Of a stretch of DNA of 64,000 bases, positions 18,612 to 27,472 are shown piece after piece. The stretch spans positions 186,001 through 250,000 of the forward strand of contig NZ_CAKMTD010000002.1 in NCBI RefSeq assembly GCF_928391935.1, read 5' to 3'. The position numbers were made by a program, and so were the translations under genes. The notes beneath the pieces are model-generated. The model was not told where the DNA came from and did not search any database. It saw only the letters and a list, made by a program, of their open reading frames with translations. This DNA is from Rothia nasimurium (lineage in GTDB: Bacteria; Actinomycetota; Actinomycetes; Actinomycetales; Micrococcaceae). Position 1 is the first letter of the stretch, and each line of letters opens with the position of its first letter.

Positions 18612-19163
18612 CTAGTCGATGCGCACTGCCGCAATGTTGAGCAAGGAAACCTCCCGAAGACTGAGGGACCTCCTGCCAGTTGCGGGATCAACAACGTCAA
18701 TAGACACCTGGCAATAATCAGCACCAACTGCCACAATAATCCCCTCCGTACTGTGCCCGGAGTTGCCGCTATGGTCGATACGAATCCGTCGGCGCCCCTT
18801 CACCAATGCCCTCAACACTGAATTCAAGGTAAGCTTCCTGGCCACGTCACCTGTATCGGAATAAGACTTTTGGTCCCCTCCTTCCCACCACAATATTTCG
18901 GCGAGTGGGACGATGATATGCCCAGCATCTACTTTGAGGCGAAGCCAACCCATTCCAAGATCAACAAGTTTCCCTCTCCATACTTCGTCGTACCGCCAGG
19001 CAACTGTCACCAGTTTTCCCACCTGAGCGGCAAGCCTATCTGACATGGCTATACGTGACAGTTCTAGCTGCCTCAGCTCCTGCGCGTCCGCTTCGTAATC
19101 AAGCTGCCTTTGCGCATCTAGTTGCGCCTCGAAATCTCTGAAGAGTAGGTCTAGCGTATCCAT
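18612..19163 (-). CDS. Conserved actinobacterial protein of unknown function
   Basis: A protein of about 183 residues. The N-terminal third is helical and charged (RDFEAQLDAQRQLDYEADAQ), with the look of a short coiled coil. The remainder is beta-rich with two repeated patterns, KLVDLGMGWLRLKV and GIIVAVGADYCQVSIDVV, suggestive of small SH3- or Sm-like barrels. No membrane segment. I recognise it only as a conserved hypothetical of this locus. The MDTLDLLF start is preferred over a GTG 18 codons earlier, because the extra segment is weakly initiated and unlike the rest. It is convergent with the HTH gene, 21 bases apart. Confidence 0.7.
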   Translation of the reverse strand: MDTLDLLFRDFEAQLDAQRQLDYEADAQELRQLELSRIAMSDRLAAQVGKLVTVAWRYDEVWRGKLVDLGMGWLRLKVDAGHIIVPLAEILWWEGGDQKSYSDTGDVARKLTLNSVLRALVKGRRRIRIDHSGNSGHSTEGIIVAVGADYCQVSIDVVDPATGRRSLSLREVSLLNIAAVRID

Positions 19164-19304
19164 AGGACTGAGCCTACCTGGATTCACCCAAATTTCGAAA
19201 AAGTCGAACAAAATCACCTAGAAGACTTGAAAGCCACCCAAACATCAGTAACATATTGAATTATCATCAAACTACATCAAATGACATGATTAGAGGTGAT
19301 TTCA

Positions 19305-20195
19305 ATGAAGAAGACGTTTCCTCGGGTCCTCGTTAAGGAGCTCATCCAGCCCTTCCTGGCATCCGTTGGTTTGTTGGTTGGTGTCGTGCTCTTACTTCCC
19401 AGCAGGGGTTCTGGTGCCCGTGTCCACGGTAGTTTCGACGCTTGGTTCAGCTGGTACTCCCTGGTGGGAGTCACGATTCTGTGCGGGCTAATTGTCCTGT
19501 GGTGGCTCGCTGGTTTTGTCTTCCTCGGGGGAAGTTATATCTTTGCCCGACTTCGACCCAGTTCCTATTCACCAGTTGTTCCCTCCTGGGCCCCTAAGGC
19601 AATGAAGACTCTTGCAGCTAGCACTCTTGGCGTGAGTGCTTTGATGGGTTCCGGTTTCGCTCATGCATCTGCTATGCCAGAAGCGACACTTGTGGCGGGT
19701 GTTGAGAATCAGCTGAGTGTCTCTCAATTGCTGCCCAGGGCCCCAGCGGCTGGGCAGATAAGCCAGCTGCTGCCTGAAGGTGGAGGTGTCGATTCTGAGC
19801 CTCGCCAGCAGGTAACTGTGACCTCCTTCAGAACTGTAGGCGAGCAGTCTTTGCCCTCGCCCCTTTTTCCTGGATCCTATGTGCAGGGCCCGCAGGCCTT
19901 GATAGTTGAGGCTGCTGCGAATAGCTATTCAGGCATTTCCCCCTTCTTTGGAGCAGGTCAGAGAATCGCTGGTGGTTCTGGTGGTGGTGAAGCTGGTCCT
20001 GCTGGTCAGCGGATTACCTACACGGTTGTCAGTGGTGACACGCTGTGGTCTATTGCTGAAAAGCATCTTCCTGCTACTGCCTCTGGAGCTGAGATTTTTG
20101 ATGCTGTTCGTTCTATTCAGTTGAGTAATCAAGACTCTATCCCCACTCTTGATGCCCTGATTTTTCCTGGTCAGACCATTCATTTTTCCCTTTAG
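19305..20195 (+). CDS. LysM-domain membrane/envelope protein
   Basis: A 296-residue protein with two N-terminal hydrophobic segments (about 14-34 and 46-72), a third Ala/Gly-rich segment ending GFAHASAMPEA (about 100-125), a low-complexity linker, and a C-terminal LysM domain (YTVVSGDTLWSIAEKHLP ... IFPGQTIHF, about 245-295). LysM binds N-acetylglucosamine in peptidoglycan, so the C-terminus should sit outside the membrane. Start is the ATG at 19305 with AGAGGTG upstream. It is followed 23 bases later by an Rv3235-family gene, a common actinobacterial pairing. The partner function is unknown. Confidence 0.85.
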   Translation: MKKTFPRVLVKELIQPFLASVGLLVGVVLLLPSRGSGARVHGSFDAWFSWYSLVGVTILCGLIVLWWLAGFVFLGGSYIFARLRPSSYSPVVPSWAPKAMKTLAASTLGVSALMGSGFAHASAMPEATLVAGVENQLSVSQLLPRAPAAGQISQLLPEGGGVDSEPRQQVTVTSFRTVGEQSLPSPLFPGSYVQGPQALIVEAAANSYSGISPFFGAGQRIAGGSGGGEAGPAGQRITYTVVSGDTLWSIAEKHLPATASGAEIFDAVRSIQLSNQDSIPTLDALIFPGQTIHFSL

Positions 20196-20218
20196 TTTCC
20201 CCGTTGAAGGATTTTCCC

Positions 20219-20719
20219 ATGAAGACGACTTTTCCCGAACATGATGATCGCCGGTTTTTTGCGATGGATATTGATTCTTATGCTCGTGCCTTGGCACGTG
20301 GTGCTTCTTCACCTCGTGTGAGTGGTGTTGAGCATGTTGTTCCTGTTATTGATGAGGAAGAGGCTGCGGTTGAGCAGCTTGGTATAAGGATTGGTACGGC
20401 TTCTCTTGAGATTTTGATGGGTTGGAGGCCTGTTCATCATTTGTCTGCTTGGGTGTCGCCGGGGTGTTTTCGGGCTTTTGAGAAGCAGGTGGCTGTGGTG
20501 CGGAAGGTGGTTGCTGAGCGTCATCGGAAGTTTCCGCCTGTGCGGTCTCAGTTGCGTCCTCAGCCGTTGAAGCCGGTGAGGATTATTGTGCAGCGGGTTT
20601 CTTCGGTGGCTTTTGAGATGAGTTTGTTGGTGTCGGATGGTTTGATGACGCGGGCTGTTGCTCTTCGGGCTGAGAAGGTGAGGAAGAGCTGGCGGATTAC
20701 TTCTCTTCAGGTTGCGTAG
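20219..20719 (+). CDS. Rv3235-family protein
   Basis: A 166-residue protein with a variable N-terminus and a conserved C-terminal region (LEILMGWRPVHHLSAWVSPG ... VRIIVQRVSSVAFEMSLLV ... ALRAEKVRKSWRITSLQV) characteristic of the Rv3235 family. The family has no established biochemical function. In many actinobacteria it lies with a LysM protein near secA; here it is followed by a terminator and then sigA on the other strand. The ATG at 20219 has GAAGG upstream. No membrane helix or signal peptide is evident. Confidence 0.8.
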   Translation: MKTTFPEHDDRRFFAMDIDSYARALARGASSPRVSGVEHVVPVIDEEEAAVEQLGIRIGTASLEILMGWRPVHHLSAWVSPGCFRAFEKQVAVVRKVVAERHRKFPPVRSQLRPQPLKPVRIIVQRVSSVAFEMSLLVSDGLMTRAVALRAEKVRKSWRITSLQVA

Positions 20720-20723
20720 TGTT

Positions 20724-20758
20724 ATCCCCCGGAACGTTTTGGATCCGGGGGATTTTTC
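20724..20758 (+). terminator. Intrinsic terminator after the Rv3235-family gene
   Basis: A perfect 10-bp stem (ATCCCCCGGA / TCCGGGGGAT) with a 10-base loop and a following TTTT. It ends the LysM/Rv3235 transcript 5 bases after the stop codon. Confidence 0.92.
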
Positions 20759-20777
20759 TGTCTTGGTATGGGGTGTT

Positions 20778-21139
20778 GCAGGATTTTTCCGAGCGTGCGA
20801 GGAAAGAAAAAATCCTGCGGAATGGTTACCCGCGACCCGCTCCCCCCTCGCTGTTCCTCTTGTGTTTAGTCGAGGTAGTCGCGTAGGACCTGGGAGCGGG
20901 AGGGGTGACGGAGTTTAGACATGGTCTTGGACTCAATCTGACGGATAGGCTCGCGAGATGGAGCAGGATTTTTCCGAGCGTGCGAGGAAAGAAAAAATCC
21001 TGCGGAATGGTTACCCGCGACCCGCTCCCCCTCGCTGTTCCTCTTGTGTTTAGTCGAGGTAGTCGCGCAGCACCTGGGAACGGGAGGGGTGACGGAGCTT
21101 AGACATGGTCTTGGACTCAATCTGGCGGATACGCTCGCG
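20778..21139. repeat. Direct duplication of the sigA 3' end and its downstream hairpin
   Basis: Two direct copies, 20778-20955 and 20963-21139, offset by 185 bases. Each begins with an inverted repeat (GCAGGATTTTT ... AAAAATCCTGC, 20778-20818 and 20963-21003) and runs through the sigA stop into its last 30 codons. The non-coding part differs by a single C in a C-run. The coding part differs at six bases, five of them synonymous. The second copy continues into intact sigA; the first breaks off after CTCGCG. Confidence 0.95.
20866..20955 (-). pseudogene. Relic of a sigA C-terminus (last 30 codons)
   Basis: The minus strand encodes [20 protein letters not shown] and onward to the same stop as sigA, lacking everything upstream. 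Compared with real sigA it has one amino-acid change (Arg to Pro in RERIRQ) and five silent changes. It cannot make a working sigma factor. The silent-site pattern suggests the copy came from a functional sigA allele rather than from decay of a local duplicate. Confidence 0.85.
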
Positions 21140-22390
21140 GGTAACCCCGTAGACCTTACCAATCTCGTCCAAGGTCTTGGGCTGGCCGTCGGTCATGCCG
21201 AAGCGCATGGCGACGACGCCTGCTTCTCGTTCTGAGAGGGTGTCGAGGACGGAGTGGAGCTGCTCTTGGAGCAGGGTGAAGGAGACTGCGTCTGCGGGGA
21301 CGACGGCTTCGGAGTCTTCGATGAGGTCACCGAATTCTGAGTCGCCATCTTCACCGAGGGGAGTGTGCAGGGAGATGGGTTCGCGGCCGTATTTTTGAAC
21401 TTCGATGACCTTGTCGGGGGTCATATCGAGTTCTTTGGCAAGTTCTTCGGGGGTGGGTTCCCGGCCAAGGTCTTGGAGCATTTGACGCTGGACGCGGGCC
21501 AGCTTGTTGATGACTTCGACCATGTGGACGGGGATTCGGATGGTGCGGGCCTGGTCAGCCATGGCACGGGTGATGGCCTGTCGGATCCACCAGGTGGCGT
21601 AGGTTGAGAATTTGAAGCCCTTGGAGTAGTCGAACTTTTCGACGGCGCGGATGAGACCGAGGTTGCCTTCCTGGATGAGGTCGAGGAAGAGCATACCGCG
21701 ACCGGTGTAGCGCTTTGCGAGGGAGACGACGAGTCGGAGGTTGGCTTCGAGCAGGTGGTTCTTGGCGCGACGACCGTCGTGGATGACCCAGCGGAGTTCT
21801 TTTTTGAGCTGGGGGTCCATGTCGGGGTTTTCTTTGAGCTTGTGCTCGGCGTAGAGGCCTGCTTCGATTCGCATGGCAAGGTCTACTTCTTGTTCTGCAT
21901 TCAGCAGGGCGACCTTACCGATTTGCTTGAGGTAGTCCTTGACGGGGTCGGCGGTTGCACCGGGGGTGACGACGCGGACGGCGGGGGCGTCGTCTTCGTC
22001 GTTGTTGGTGAGGACGAAGCCGGATCCCTTGGCGGCTACGGCTTCGGCTTCCTTTTTTTCTTCTTTGGTGACGGAGTCTGTGTCTTCATCTTCTTCCTCT
22101 TCGAGGTCGTCGATGTCTTCGTCATCTACGATGTCTTCGTCGAGGTCGAGGTCGTCTTCGGTGAAGTCGTCTTCTTCGTCTTTGACCTTGCGGGTCTTTT
22201 TGGGTGCGGCTTTTTTGGTGGTAGTTTTTTTGGCCCGCTTGGGTGCTGCCTCAGCTAGGTCGTCATCTGCTTCTAGGGTTTCTGCCGCTTCCTCAGCCTT
22301 TTTAGACTTAGTGCGGGTTGAGGTTTTTTTTGCGGTTGCTTGGGTGGCAGCGGTTTCGCTGGCTGCTTTCTTGCGTGCGGCTGGTGACAC
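21050..22390 (-). CDS. sigA: Primary RNA polymerase sigma factor SigA/HrdB
   Basis: A 446-residue group 1 sigma-70 factor. The N-terminus is Lys/Ala-rich, then strongly acidic ([20 protein letters not shown]), as in actinobacterial HrdB. Regions follow in order: 1.2 ([16 protein letters not shown]), 2 ([37 protein letters not shown]), 3 and 4 ([20 protein letters not shown]). It directs housekeeping transcription. The GTG at 22390 (VSPAARKK) has AAAGG 6 bases upstream and is preferred to the longer frame. A diverged partial copy of its last 30 codons lies just downstream. Confidence 0.96.
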   Translation of the reverse strand: MSPAARKKAASETAATQATAKKTSTRTKSKKAEEAAETLEADDDLAEAAPKRAKKTTTKKAAPKKTRKVKDEEDDFTEDDLDLDEDIVDDEDIDDLEEEEDEDTDSVTKEEKKEAEAVAAKGSGFVLTNNDEDDAPAVRVVTPGATADPVKDYLKQIGKVALLNAEQEVDLAMRIEAGLYAEHKLKENPDMDPQLKKELRWVIHDGRRAKNHLLEANLRLVVSLAKRYTGRGMLFLDLIQEGNLGLIRAVEKFDYSKGFKFSTYATWWIRQAITRAMADQARTIRIPVHMVEVINKLARVQRQMLQDLGREPTPEELAKELDMTPDKVIEVQKYGREPISLHTPLGEDGDSEFGDLIEDSEAVVPADAVSFTLLQEQLHSVLDTLSEREAGVVAMRFGMTDGQPKTLDEIGKVYGVTRERIRQIESKTMSKLRHPSRSQVLRDYLD

Positions 22391-22653
22391 AGAAAACCTT
22401 TCTGAGCTAATTGACCGTAGCGAGTAGGTTGTGGTGTTAGCGGTCAAAACACCTAAGACCCTGTCAAGAGTGCCGTGCGATGTTTTGGCTTTCCTGGAGT
22501 CTTCATCAGTGGTTAACACTGGATGAGTTTTGTTTATTCCAGGTGGTTGGCCTGTGGTCGCTGTGATACTTCTTGATCGGGGTCAATAGCCTAGTATGAC
22601 ATGTTTTAGGTGTGGTTTCCATGAGGCGGGGCTTGTGCTGCCTCTGTTGTGGG

Positions 22654-24102
22654 TCACTTTCTTGGGGTTGTTGGGTCTGGGGTGATCCAGAGTGGCAGCA
22701 CGCCTGAGGTGATGAGGGTGTGGATGGGTAGTGGGGTTGTGCTTGGGCTGAGTCGATTGGCTTTGTTGAGTAGGATGGCTGCTTCTGATGAGTAGCCGAA
22801 GCTCCATCTGATCCAGGCTTGGAGGGCTATGAAGTGGCTTTCTGCTTGGGTTGTGGAGATGTTTTCTAAGAGGGCTGCGAGGCTTTCTAGGGCTATGAGT
22901 TTGGTCCAGTGTGGTTGTTTGTCTTGTGCGCCGAGGAGTGCTGTGGCCAGGGGGCGGGCGGCGTCGGTGGTTGCTGGTGTTTTGGGATGTGGGAGGTGTG
23001 TTTTTTGGTGTAGTTCTGTGCAGCCTAGGGGTGTTAGTTCTTCTTGTGGTGGGAGTAGCCGGTGGTGTTCTTGGTGTGGCCCTTCTGGCTGGGTGCCCTC
23101 TATTTCTGCGATGAGTTCTAGGGCTTGGTGGGCTGCTTCTAGTGTTTCTAGGGTTGCGCCTAGGAGAAGCTGCATGGTGAGGCTGTTGTCTAGGGAGGAC
23201 GCTAGGTAGGCTGCGATATGGGGTGAGACGAGTTCCCGTAGCTTATCTCCTAGGATGTATCCCTGGTCTGTGGTGAGTAGTTTTCGCCGCAGGCTTTGTG
23301 CTTCTTGGTGGGTTTGGGCTGTGCCCCATTCTGTGTGGATTTCCTGTGCGATGGTGGTGAGTACCAGGTCCCAGATGGTTAGGTCTGCTTCAAGTTGGAA
23401 GGTGGTGGGCGGGTTGAGGGTGTGGCGTTGGGTGGTACTTTCAGCGGTGAGTATTTCTGCAAGTGATAGCCAGTGGTCGCATTCTTCTGCGTCGTGGGTG
23501 TGGAGTGGGGCTGGGCTGAGTTGTTCTGCGCTTTGTTCGATGTTTTCTGCGATTGAGTACCCTCGGGTGAGGAAGTCTATGTAGACTCCGCTGCAGGTTA
23601 TGTCTTCTACCTGACATACCTGGTGGAGGTTGAACTTTGTTCTGTCGAGGGCCCAGATGTCGTCATGCCCGATGATGATGAGGTCTTGGAGTGTGATGTC
23701 TCGTAGGGTGGTTTGTAGGTGTAGTTCTGGGAGCACACTTGTTTGAGAGAAGGCCACTAGTTCTTTCTCTTTGAGTTGTGATTCCTGGCTCTGGTTCGTG
23801 TTTCTTTCTGCCTTACTTTCGGTAAAGGCTAGGACGAAGATTTGTTGTGTTGGGGTACCGCTGGAGGTTTCTGCTGGAAGGTAGGTGAGGAGTGCGTTGA
23901 CGGCTTCTTCTACTCTGTTTTCGGTGAGGATGGGTAGGTCTACTCGGAGGATCGGTCCGACGCCTTGTCCGTCTGAGGCCAGTATGACGAGTGAATTTTC
24001 GGGCCAGTAGCCGAGGAGGAAGAGGGAGGCGGCAACGACGTCGCGTTCTGAGCTGATGCGGGCGGTGATGGGTGTTCGTGACGGTGAGTTGAAGGTGTTC
24101 AT
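22654..24102 (-). CDS. DUF4192 family protein
   Basis: A 482-residue soluble protein of the actinobacterial DUF4192 family, recognised by the N-terminal RISSERDVVAASLFLLGYWP ENSLVILA block and the C-terminal ALLENISTTQAESHFIALQAW IRWSFGYSSEAAILLNKANR region. No catalytic motif is evident and the function is unknown. It lies upstream of sigA on the same strand, with about 260 bases between. Gln, Thr and His content is high and codon choice is richer in A/T than in the 25-47 kb genes. Confidence 0.85.
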   Translation of the reverse strand: MNTFNSPSRTPITARISSERDVVAASLFLLGYWPENSLVILASDGQGVGPILRVDLPILTENRVEEAVNALLTYLPAETSSGTPTQQIFVLAFTESKAERNTNQSQESQLKEKELVAFSQTSVLPELHLQTTLRDITLQDLIIIGHDDIWALDRTKFNLHQVCQVEDITCSGVYIDFLTRGYSIAENIEQSAEQLSPAPLHTHDAEECDHWLSLAEILTAESTTQRHTLNPPTTFQLEADLTIWDLVLTTIAQEIHTEWGTAQTHQEAQSLRRKLLTTDQGYILGDKLRELVSPHIAAYLASSLDNSLTMQLLLGATLETLEAAHQALELIAEIEGTQPEGPHQEHHRLLPPQEELTPLGCTELHQKTHLPHPKTPATTDAARPLATALLGAQDKQPHWTKLIALESLAALLENISTTQAESHFIALQAWIRWSFGYSSEAAILLNKANRLSPSTTPLPIHTLITSGVLPLWITPDPTTPRK

Positions 24103-24305
24103 AGCTTCACTGTGGGGTACTGGCGGCCCTTCTGACCAGGCTTCGAGCCCCCTGTGAATTATCGTTCACCATCTGGCTCCCTGGCCTGACTGGTGCTTTT
24201 ACCCTTGTTTCACCCGATGGTGTCGCGTATTTGATGAAACCCCTGGAGAACCTTCACTGTCATGACGTGAATTTTCCACAGGGGTTACATCAGGTATTGA
24301 ACCTG

Positions 24306-25250
24306 CTAGAAATTTTCTGAGGTTTCGTCTTCACCTTGGTGGTGGCTGTTCCTCAGGAGGAACTCTTCAATTTCTGCGCCAATTTCATCCCGTGATGGAA
24401 TCTTACCTGCAGCACGTTCTGATAGGGGGCGGGAGGCGCTCCACTGGGCGGTATTAGCGTCGTAATTTTCTTCAAGCCGGTTGATCATCATCTGAATTTC
24501 GGGGTTGGCGCTGGCTTGCTCGTCGATCTGGTGCTGAACATTGACTGATAGCTCGCGCAACCGGTCTGATGGCAGGCTCAGTTGGGCAGCCATAGACAGG
24601 TGTTCCATAGCCACGAGTGCAGTTTGGGGCAGTTCAGATTCGGAGAGATATTGGGGTACGTTGACTGAGAAACCGGCTGTTCCGATTCCTGCTTCGGTCA
24701 ACCGGACTTCGAGCAGGCTTGAGACTGACCCTGGGACGATGGCGTCCGGCTGGTAGGCCGAGATGCCTGCGGTGAGGTCCTTCCGGGACCCGTGGGCTGT
24801 CACGGGGATAGGACGTGTATGGGGTACGGGCATGGGGAAGGCCGTGATGGAGAGGGCCACTGATACTTCAAGTTGGACTGCAATTTCCACGATTTCAGCG
24901 GTAAATTTTTGCCAGCGGAGGTCAGGTTCGGCCCCAGCGAGCAGGAGGAATGGTTTACCAAGACGGTCTTCAACCACGTAGATCTTCAGCTCGGGCAGGA
25001 CGGGGTCAACAAACCGGTCTTTCCTGAAGGTGATGCGAGGGCGTCGCGTCCGGTAATCATGAAGCTGATCTGCATCAAACTCGATGATCGCTACGTTCTC
25101 TAGTTCATGCAGTAAGACCTCACCCAGGTGACCTGCGGTTCCGCCGGCGTCCTGGGGGTGGGAGAGGGCAACGACGAGGGGCAGGCCCTTCAGGCGCGGG
25201 TTATCCAGGGCACCTGCGTGGGCGATGTAGAGCTTGTCGTGTTGGTTCAT
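24306..25250 (-). CDS. PAC2 family protein
   Basis: A 314-residue member of the PAC2 (proteasome assembly chaperone 2-like) family. Features include LPLVVALSHPQDAGGTAGHLGEVL near the N-terminus, the FDADQLHDYRTRRP motif (about 57-70) and a long charged C-terminal helix region. Archaeal/actinobacterial PAC2 proteins resemble proteasome chaperones in fold, but their bacterial role is not established; no proteasome genes are visible here. The start MNQHDKLYIAHAG has AGGAGG 9 bases upstream, favouring it over an 18-codon extension. It is divergent from pepA. Confidence 0.88.
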   Translation of the reverse strand: MNQHDKLYIAHAGALDNPRLKGLPLVVALSHPQDAGGTAGHLGEVLLHELENVAIIEFDADQLHDYRTRRPRITFRKDRFVDPVLPELKIYVVEDRLGKPFLLLAGAEPDLRWQKFTAEIVEIAVQLEVSVALSITAFPMPVPHTRPIPVTAHGSRKDLTAGISAYQPDAIVPGSVSSLLEVRLTEAGIGTAGFSVNVPQYLSESELPQTALVAMEHLSMAAQLSLPSDRLRELSVNVQHQIDEQASANPEIQMMINRLEENYDANTAQWSASRPLSERAAGKIPSRDEIGAEIEEFLLRNSHHQGEDETSENF

Positions 25251-25587
25251 CTTCTGCTGCCTCCTCTTCCTGTGAGCCGGGGTCGTGGTGATTCTGTCAT
25301 CCATTCGTAACTCGTCGCCCCTGAAGCGGTGCGTTTGTAGGCGACTGTCCCCGTGTCGTGATTATAACTCGTAGGGACCAGCCTTTATTCCCGTGTTCAA
25401 GGTGGGCGGGCCCGTCCAGTAACTTTCCTGAGCCGCCTGTTCGCTGTGCGTGATGCCCAGCTTTAACAAGGTTGCAGAGGTTACATTTTTTGCTCTGAAG
25501 GAATAGGCTTAGATGTTGAGTGCCAAGCCACAGCACATATTTTGCTCGTGCTGGCCGTTTGATTCCCACCTGATCAAGGAGACTTCA
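25251..25587. other. Divergent intergenic region between the PAC2 gene and pepA
   Basis: A 337-base gap that should hold promoters for both genes. On the minus strand a perfect TATAAT lies at 25366-25361, about 110 bases upstream of the PAC2 start, without a good -35 at the usual distance. On the plus side the 60 bases before pepA end in a strong AAGGAG ribosome binding site. Short frames inside show no protein features, and no RNA gene is recognisable. Confidence 0.5.
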
Positions 25588-27105
25588 ATGAGCGAATCTC
25601 ATGACCTTTCTTTCTCTGTTTCTTCCCCTAACCTGGAGGACCTTGACGTCAACGTCCTCGTGCTGGGCGTACATTCAGACAAGGAAGGCCCCTTCTTGGC
25701 CGCCCACACTCTCGACGATGAGACCGCAGAGGGCCTGGATGCAATCTTGGAAGATGTTGGGGTAACTGGTGCGCAGGACGAACTCGTCCGCCTCCCCGGT
25801 TTTGAGGGAGTTGGCGCGGACGTCGTTGCCCTCATTGGTCTGGGTGGCGCAAAGGAGGACGAGGCTGCCCGCCTGGTTGCCCTGCGCTACGCTGCTGGTT
25901 CTGCCGTCCGTCAGCTAGCTGGCACCGAGAGCGTTGCCCTGGCCCTGGGCACCAACTCGGTAGAAGAGCTTGCGGCGGTGGCCGAGGGTGCAGCCTACGG
26001 TGCCTTTGCTGATGCCCAGATGCGCGTCAAGACTGCCGAGTCCGTCAAGGCCCCCGTCGCTGACGTCACCATTGTGACCGAGCTGTCTTCATCTGAGGCC
26101 GAGGGCGCCCTGACCCGTGCCCTAATTCTGGGTGAGGCCGTTGACCATACCCGCCGCCTCGTCAACACTCCCCCCTCTCACCTCTTCCCTGAAACCTTTG
26201 CAGAACGCGCCCTGGCCCGTCTTGAAAACCTTGACGACGTTGAGACAAAGGTCTGGGATTACGAGGAGCTGCTTGCCGGGGGCTTTGGCGGTATCGCCGG
26301 CGTCGGTCAGGGATCAGAACGGAAGCCCCGCCTGGTTGAAGTTAAGTACACCCCTGCCGGAGCCACCAAGACAGTTGCCCTGGTCGGTAAGGGCATTACC
26401 TTTGATACCGGTGGCATCTCCCTGAAGCCTGCTGGCTCCATGACCACCATGAAGTCCGATATGGCCGGGGCCGCAACCGTCCTCAACGTCGTAGCTGCTG
26501 CTGCTGAGCTGAAAATTCCTGTCGCGGTAAGCGGCTACCTCTGCCTGGCTGAAAATATGCCCGGCGGCAACTCCATCCGTCCCGAGGACGTCCTGACTAT
26601 GCGTAGCGGCCACACCGTTGAGGTCATGAACACCGACGCTGAGGGTCGTCTGGTCATGGCCGACGGCCTGGCCCTGGCCTCCGAAGCTGAGCCGGACGTC
26701 ATCCTCGACATCGCGACCCTAACCGGCGCCCAGCTCATTGCCCTGGGCGTCCGCACCGCCGCAGTCATGGGTGCTGAGGACGTCCGCAACCAGGTACTCG
26801 ATGCAGCCAAGGCCGCTGGTGAAGACTACTGGCCTATGCCCATGCCCGAGCACCTGCGCTCCAGCCTCAAGTCCCCCGTCGCTGATTTGCAGAACATCGG
26901 CTCCCGCTACGGCGGCATGCTGGTTGCAGGTCAGTTCCTTGAAGAGTTCGTCGGGGAAAAGGACGGGGTCAAGATCCCTTGGGCCCACCTTGACTTCGCA
27001 GGCCCCTCCTTCAATGAGGAAGCCCCCTACGGCTTCACCCCCAAGGAAGGTACCGGCCACTCGGTAGCTACCCTTATCAAATTCATCGAAGGCTACCAGG
27101 CCTAA
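25588..27105 (+). CDS. pepA: Leucyl aminopeptidase (M17)
   Basis: A 505-residue M17 aminopeptidase. The N-terminal macro-like domain (1-165) is followed by the catalytic domain with GKGITFDTGGISLKP (Lys and Asp metal/active-site residues) and NTDAEGRL (348-355), the family signature with bridging metal ligands. It trims N-terminal residues from peptides in the cytoplasm using two divalent metal ions; homohexamers are usual. The ATG at 25588 has AAGGAG upstream; 25 further in-frame codons before it are not conserved in character. A terminator follows, then lpd, in the order of Rv2213 and its neighbours. Confidence 0.96.
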   Translation: MSESHDLSFSVSSPNLEDLDVNVLVLGVHSDKEGPFLAAHTLDDETAEGLDAILEDVGVTGAQDELVRLPGFEGVGADVVALIGLGGAKEDEAARLVALRYAAGSAVRQLAGTESVALALGTNSVEELAAVAEGAAYGAFADAQMRVKTAESVKAPVADVTIVTELSSSEAEGALTRALILGEAVDHTRRLVNTPPSHLFPETFAERALARLENLDDVETKVWDYEELLAGGFGGIAGVGQGSERKPRLVEVKYTPAGATKTVALVGKGITFDTGGISLKPAGSMTTMKSDMAGAATVLNVVAAAAELKIPVAVSGYLCLAENMPGGNSIRPEDVLTMRSGHTVEVMNTDAEGRLVMADGLALASEAEPDVILDIATLTGAQLIALGVRTAAVMGAEDVRNQVLDAAKAAGEDYWPMPMPEHLRSSLKSPVADLQNIGSRYGGMLVAGQFLEEFVGEKDGVKIPWAHLDFAGPSFNEEAPYGFTPKEGTGHSVATLIKFIEGYQA

Positions 27106-27472
27106 GCCAATCCTCGACTGATCTACCAGATCAGTAGCCGTCCTGCCCTGGCTTATCCCCAGGCAGGGCGGCTTCTTTTAACCCTGAATTTAACGTGGGA
27201 TGCACCATATCTCATAGGCATATCTGAAACGGATGGCCTTCAAGTTACCCCCTTCACCCTGCACCCACCACCCACCTTGCCAACATATCGCCTAGTCAGA
27301 AGCTCATTGATTGCAAGGGGTTTCACCCGACCAGCGCATCCACCTCCAGGCAGCCCAGCCGGTAACAATACATAGCCCAATGGTGGTAGTCAGCCCCTAC
27401 AAGATATAAGCTAGAAAACGACAGTACATAAGGGGGCTTAGGCCTCCGCGACCCATGCAAGGGAGCGTCAAC
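27106..27472. other. Intergenic region between pepA and lpd
   Basis: The first 75 bases hold the pepA terminator (27137-27179). The rest is AT-richer than the flanking genes and has no gene. A TATAAG at 27405-27410 could be the lpd -10 element and would give a leader of about 55 bases, but the -35 region is weak. Confidence 0.5.
27137..27179 (+). terminator. Intrinsic terminator after pepA
   Basis: A stem of about 11 bp with one wobble (GCCGTCCTGCC / GGCAGGGCGGC) around a short loop is followed by TTCTTTT, 32 bases after the pepA stop. Confidence 0.85.

Noticed and set aside
20778..21003. Two-unit CRISPR-like array
   Set aside because: Only two copies, long unit, and the sequence is explained by the sigA-tail duplication.
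20866..21162. 98-residue minus-strand frame as a separate small gene
   Set aside because: It is out of frame with sigA for most of its length and only its end reads the duplicated sigA tail; better explained as a relic.
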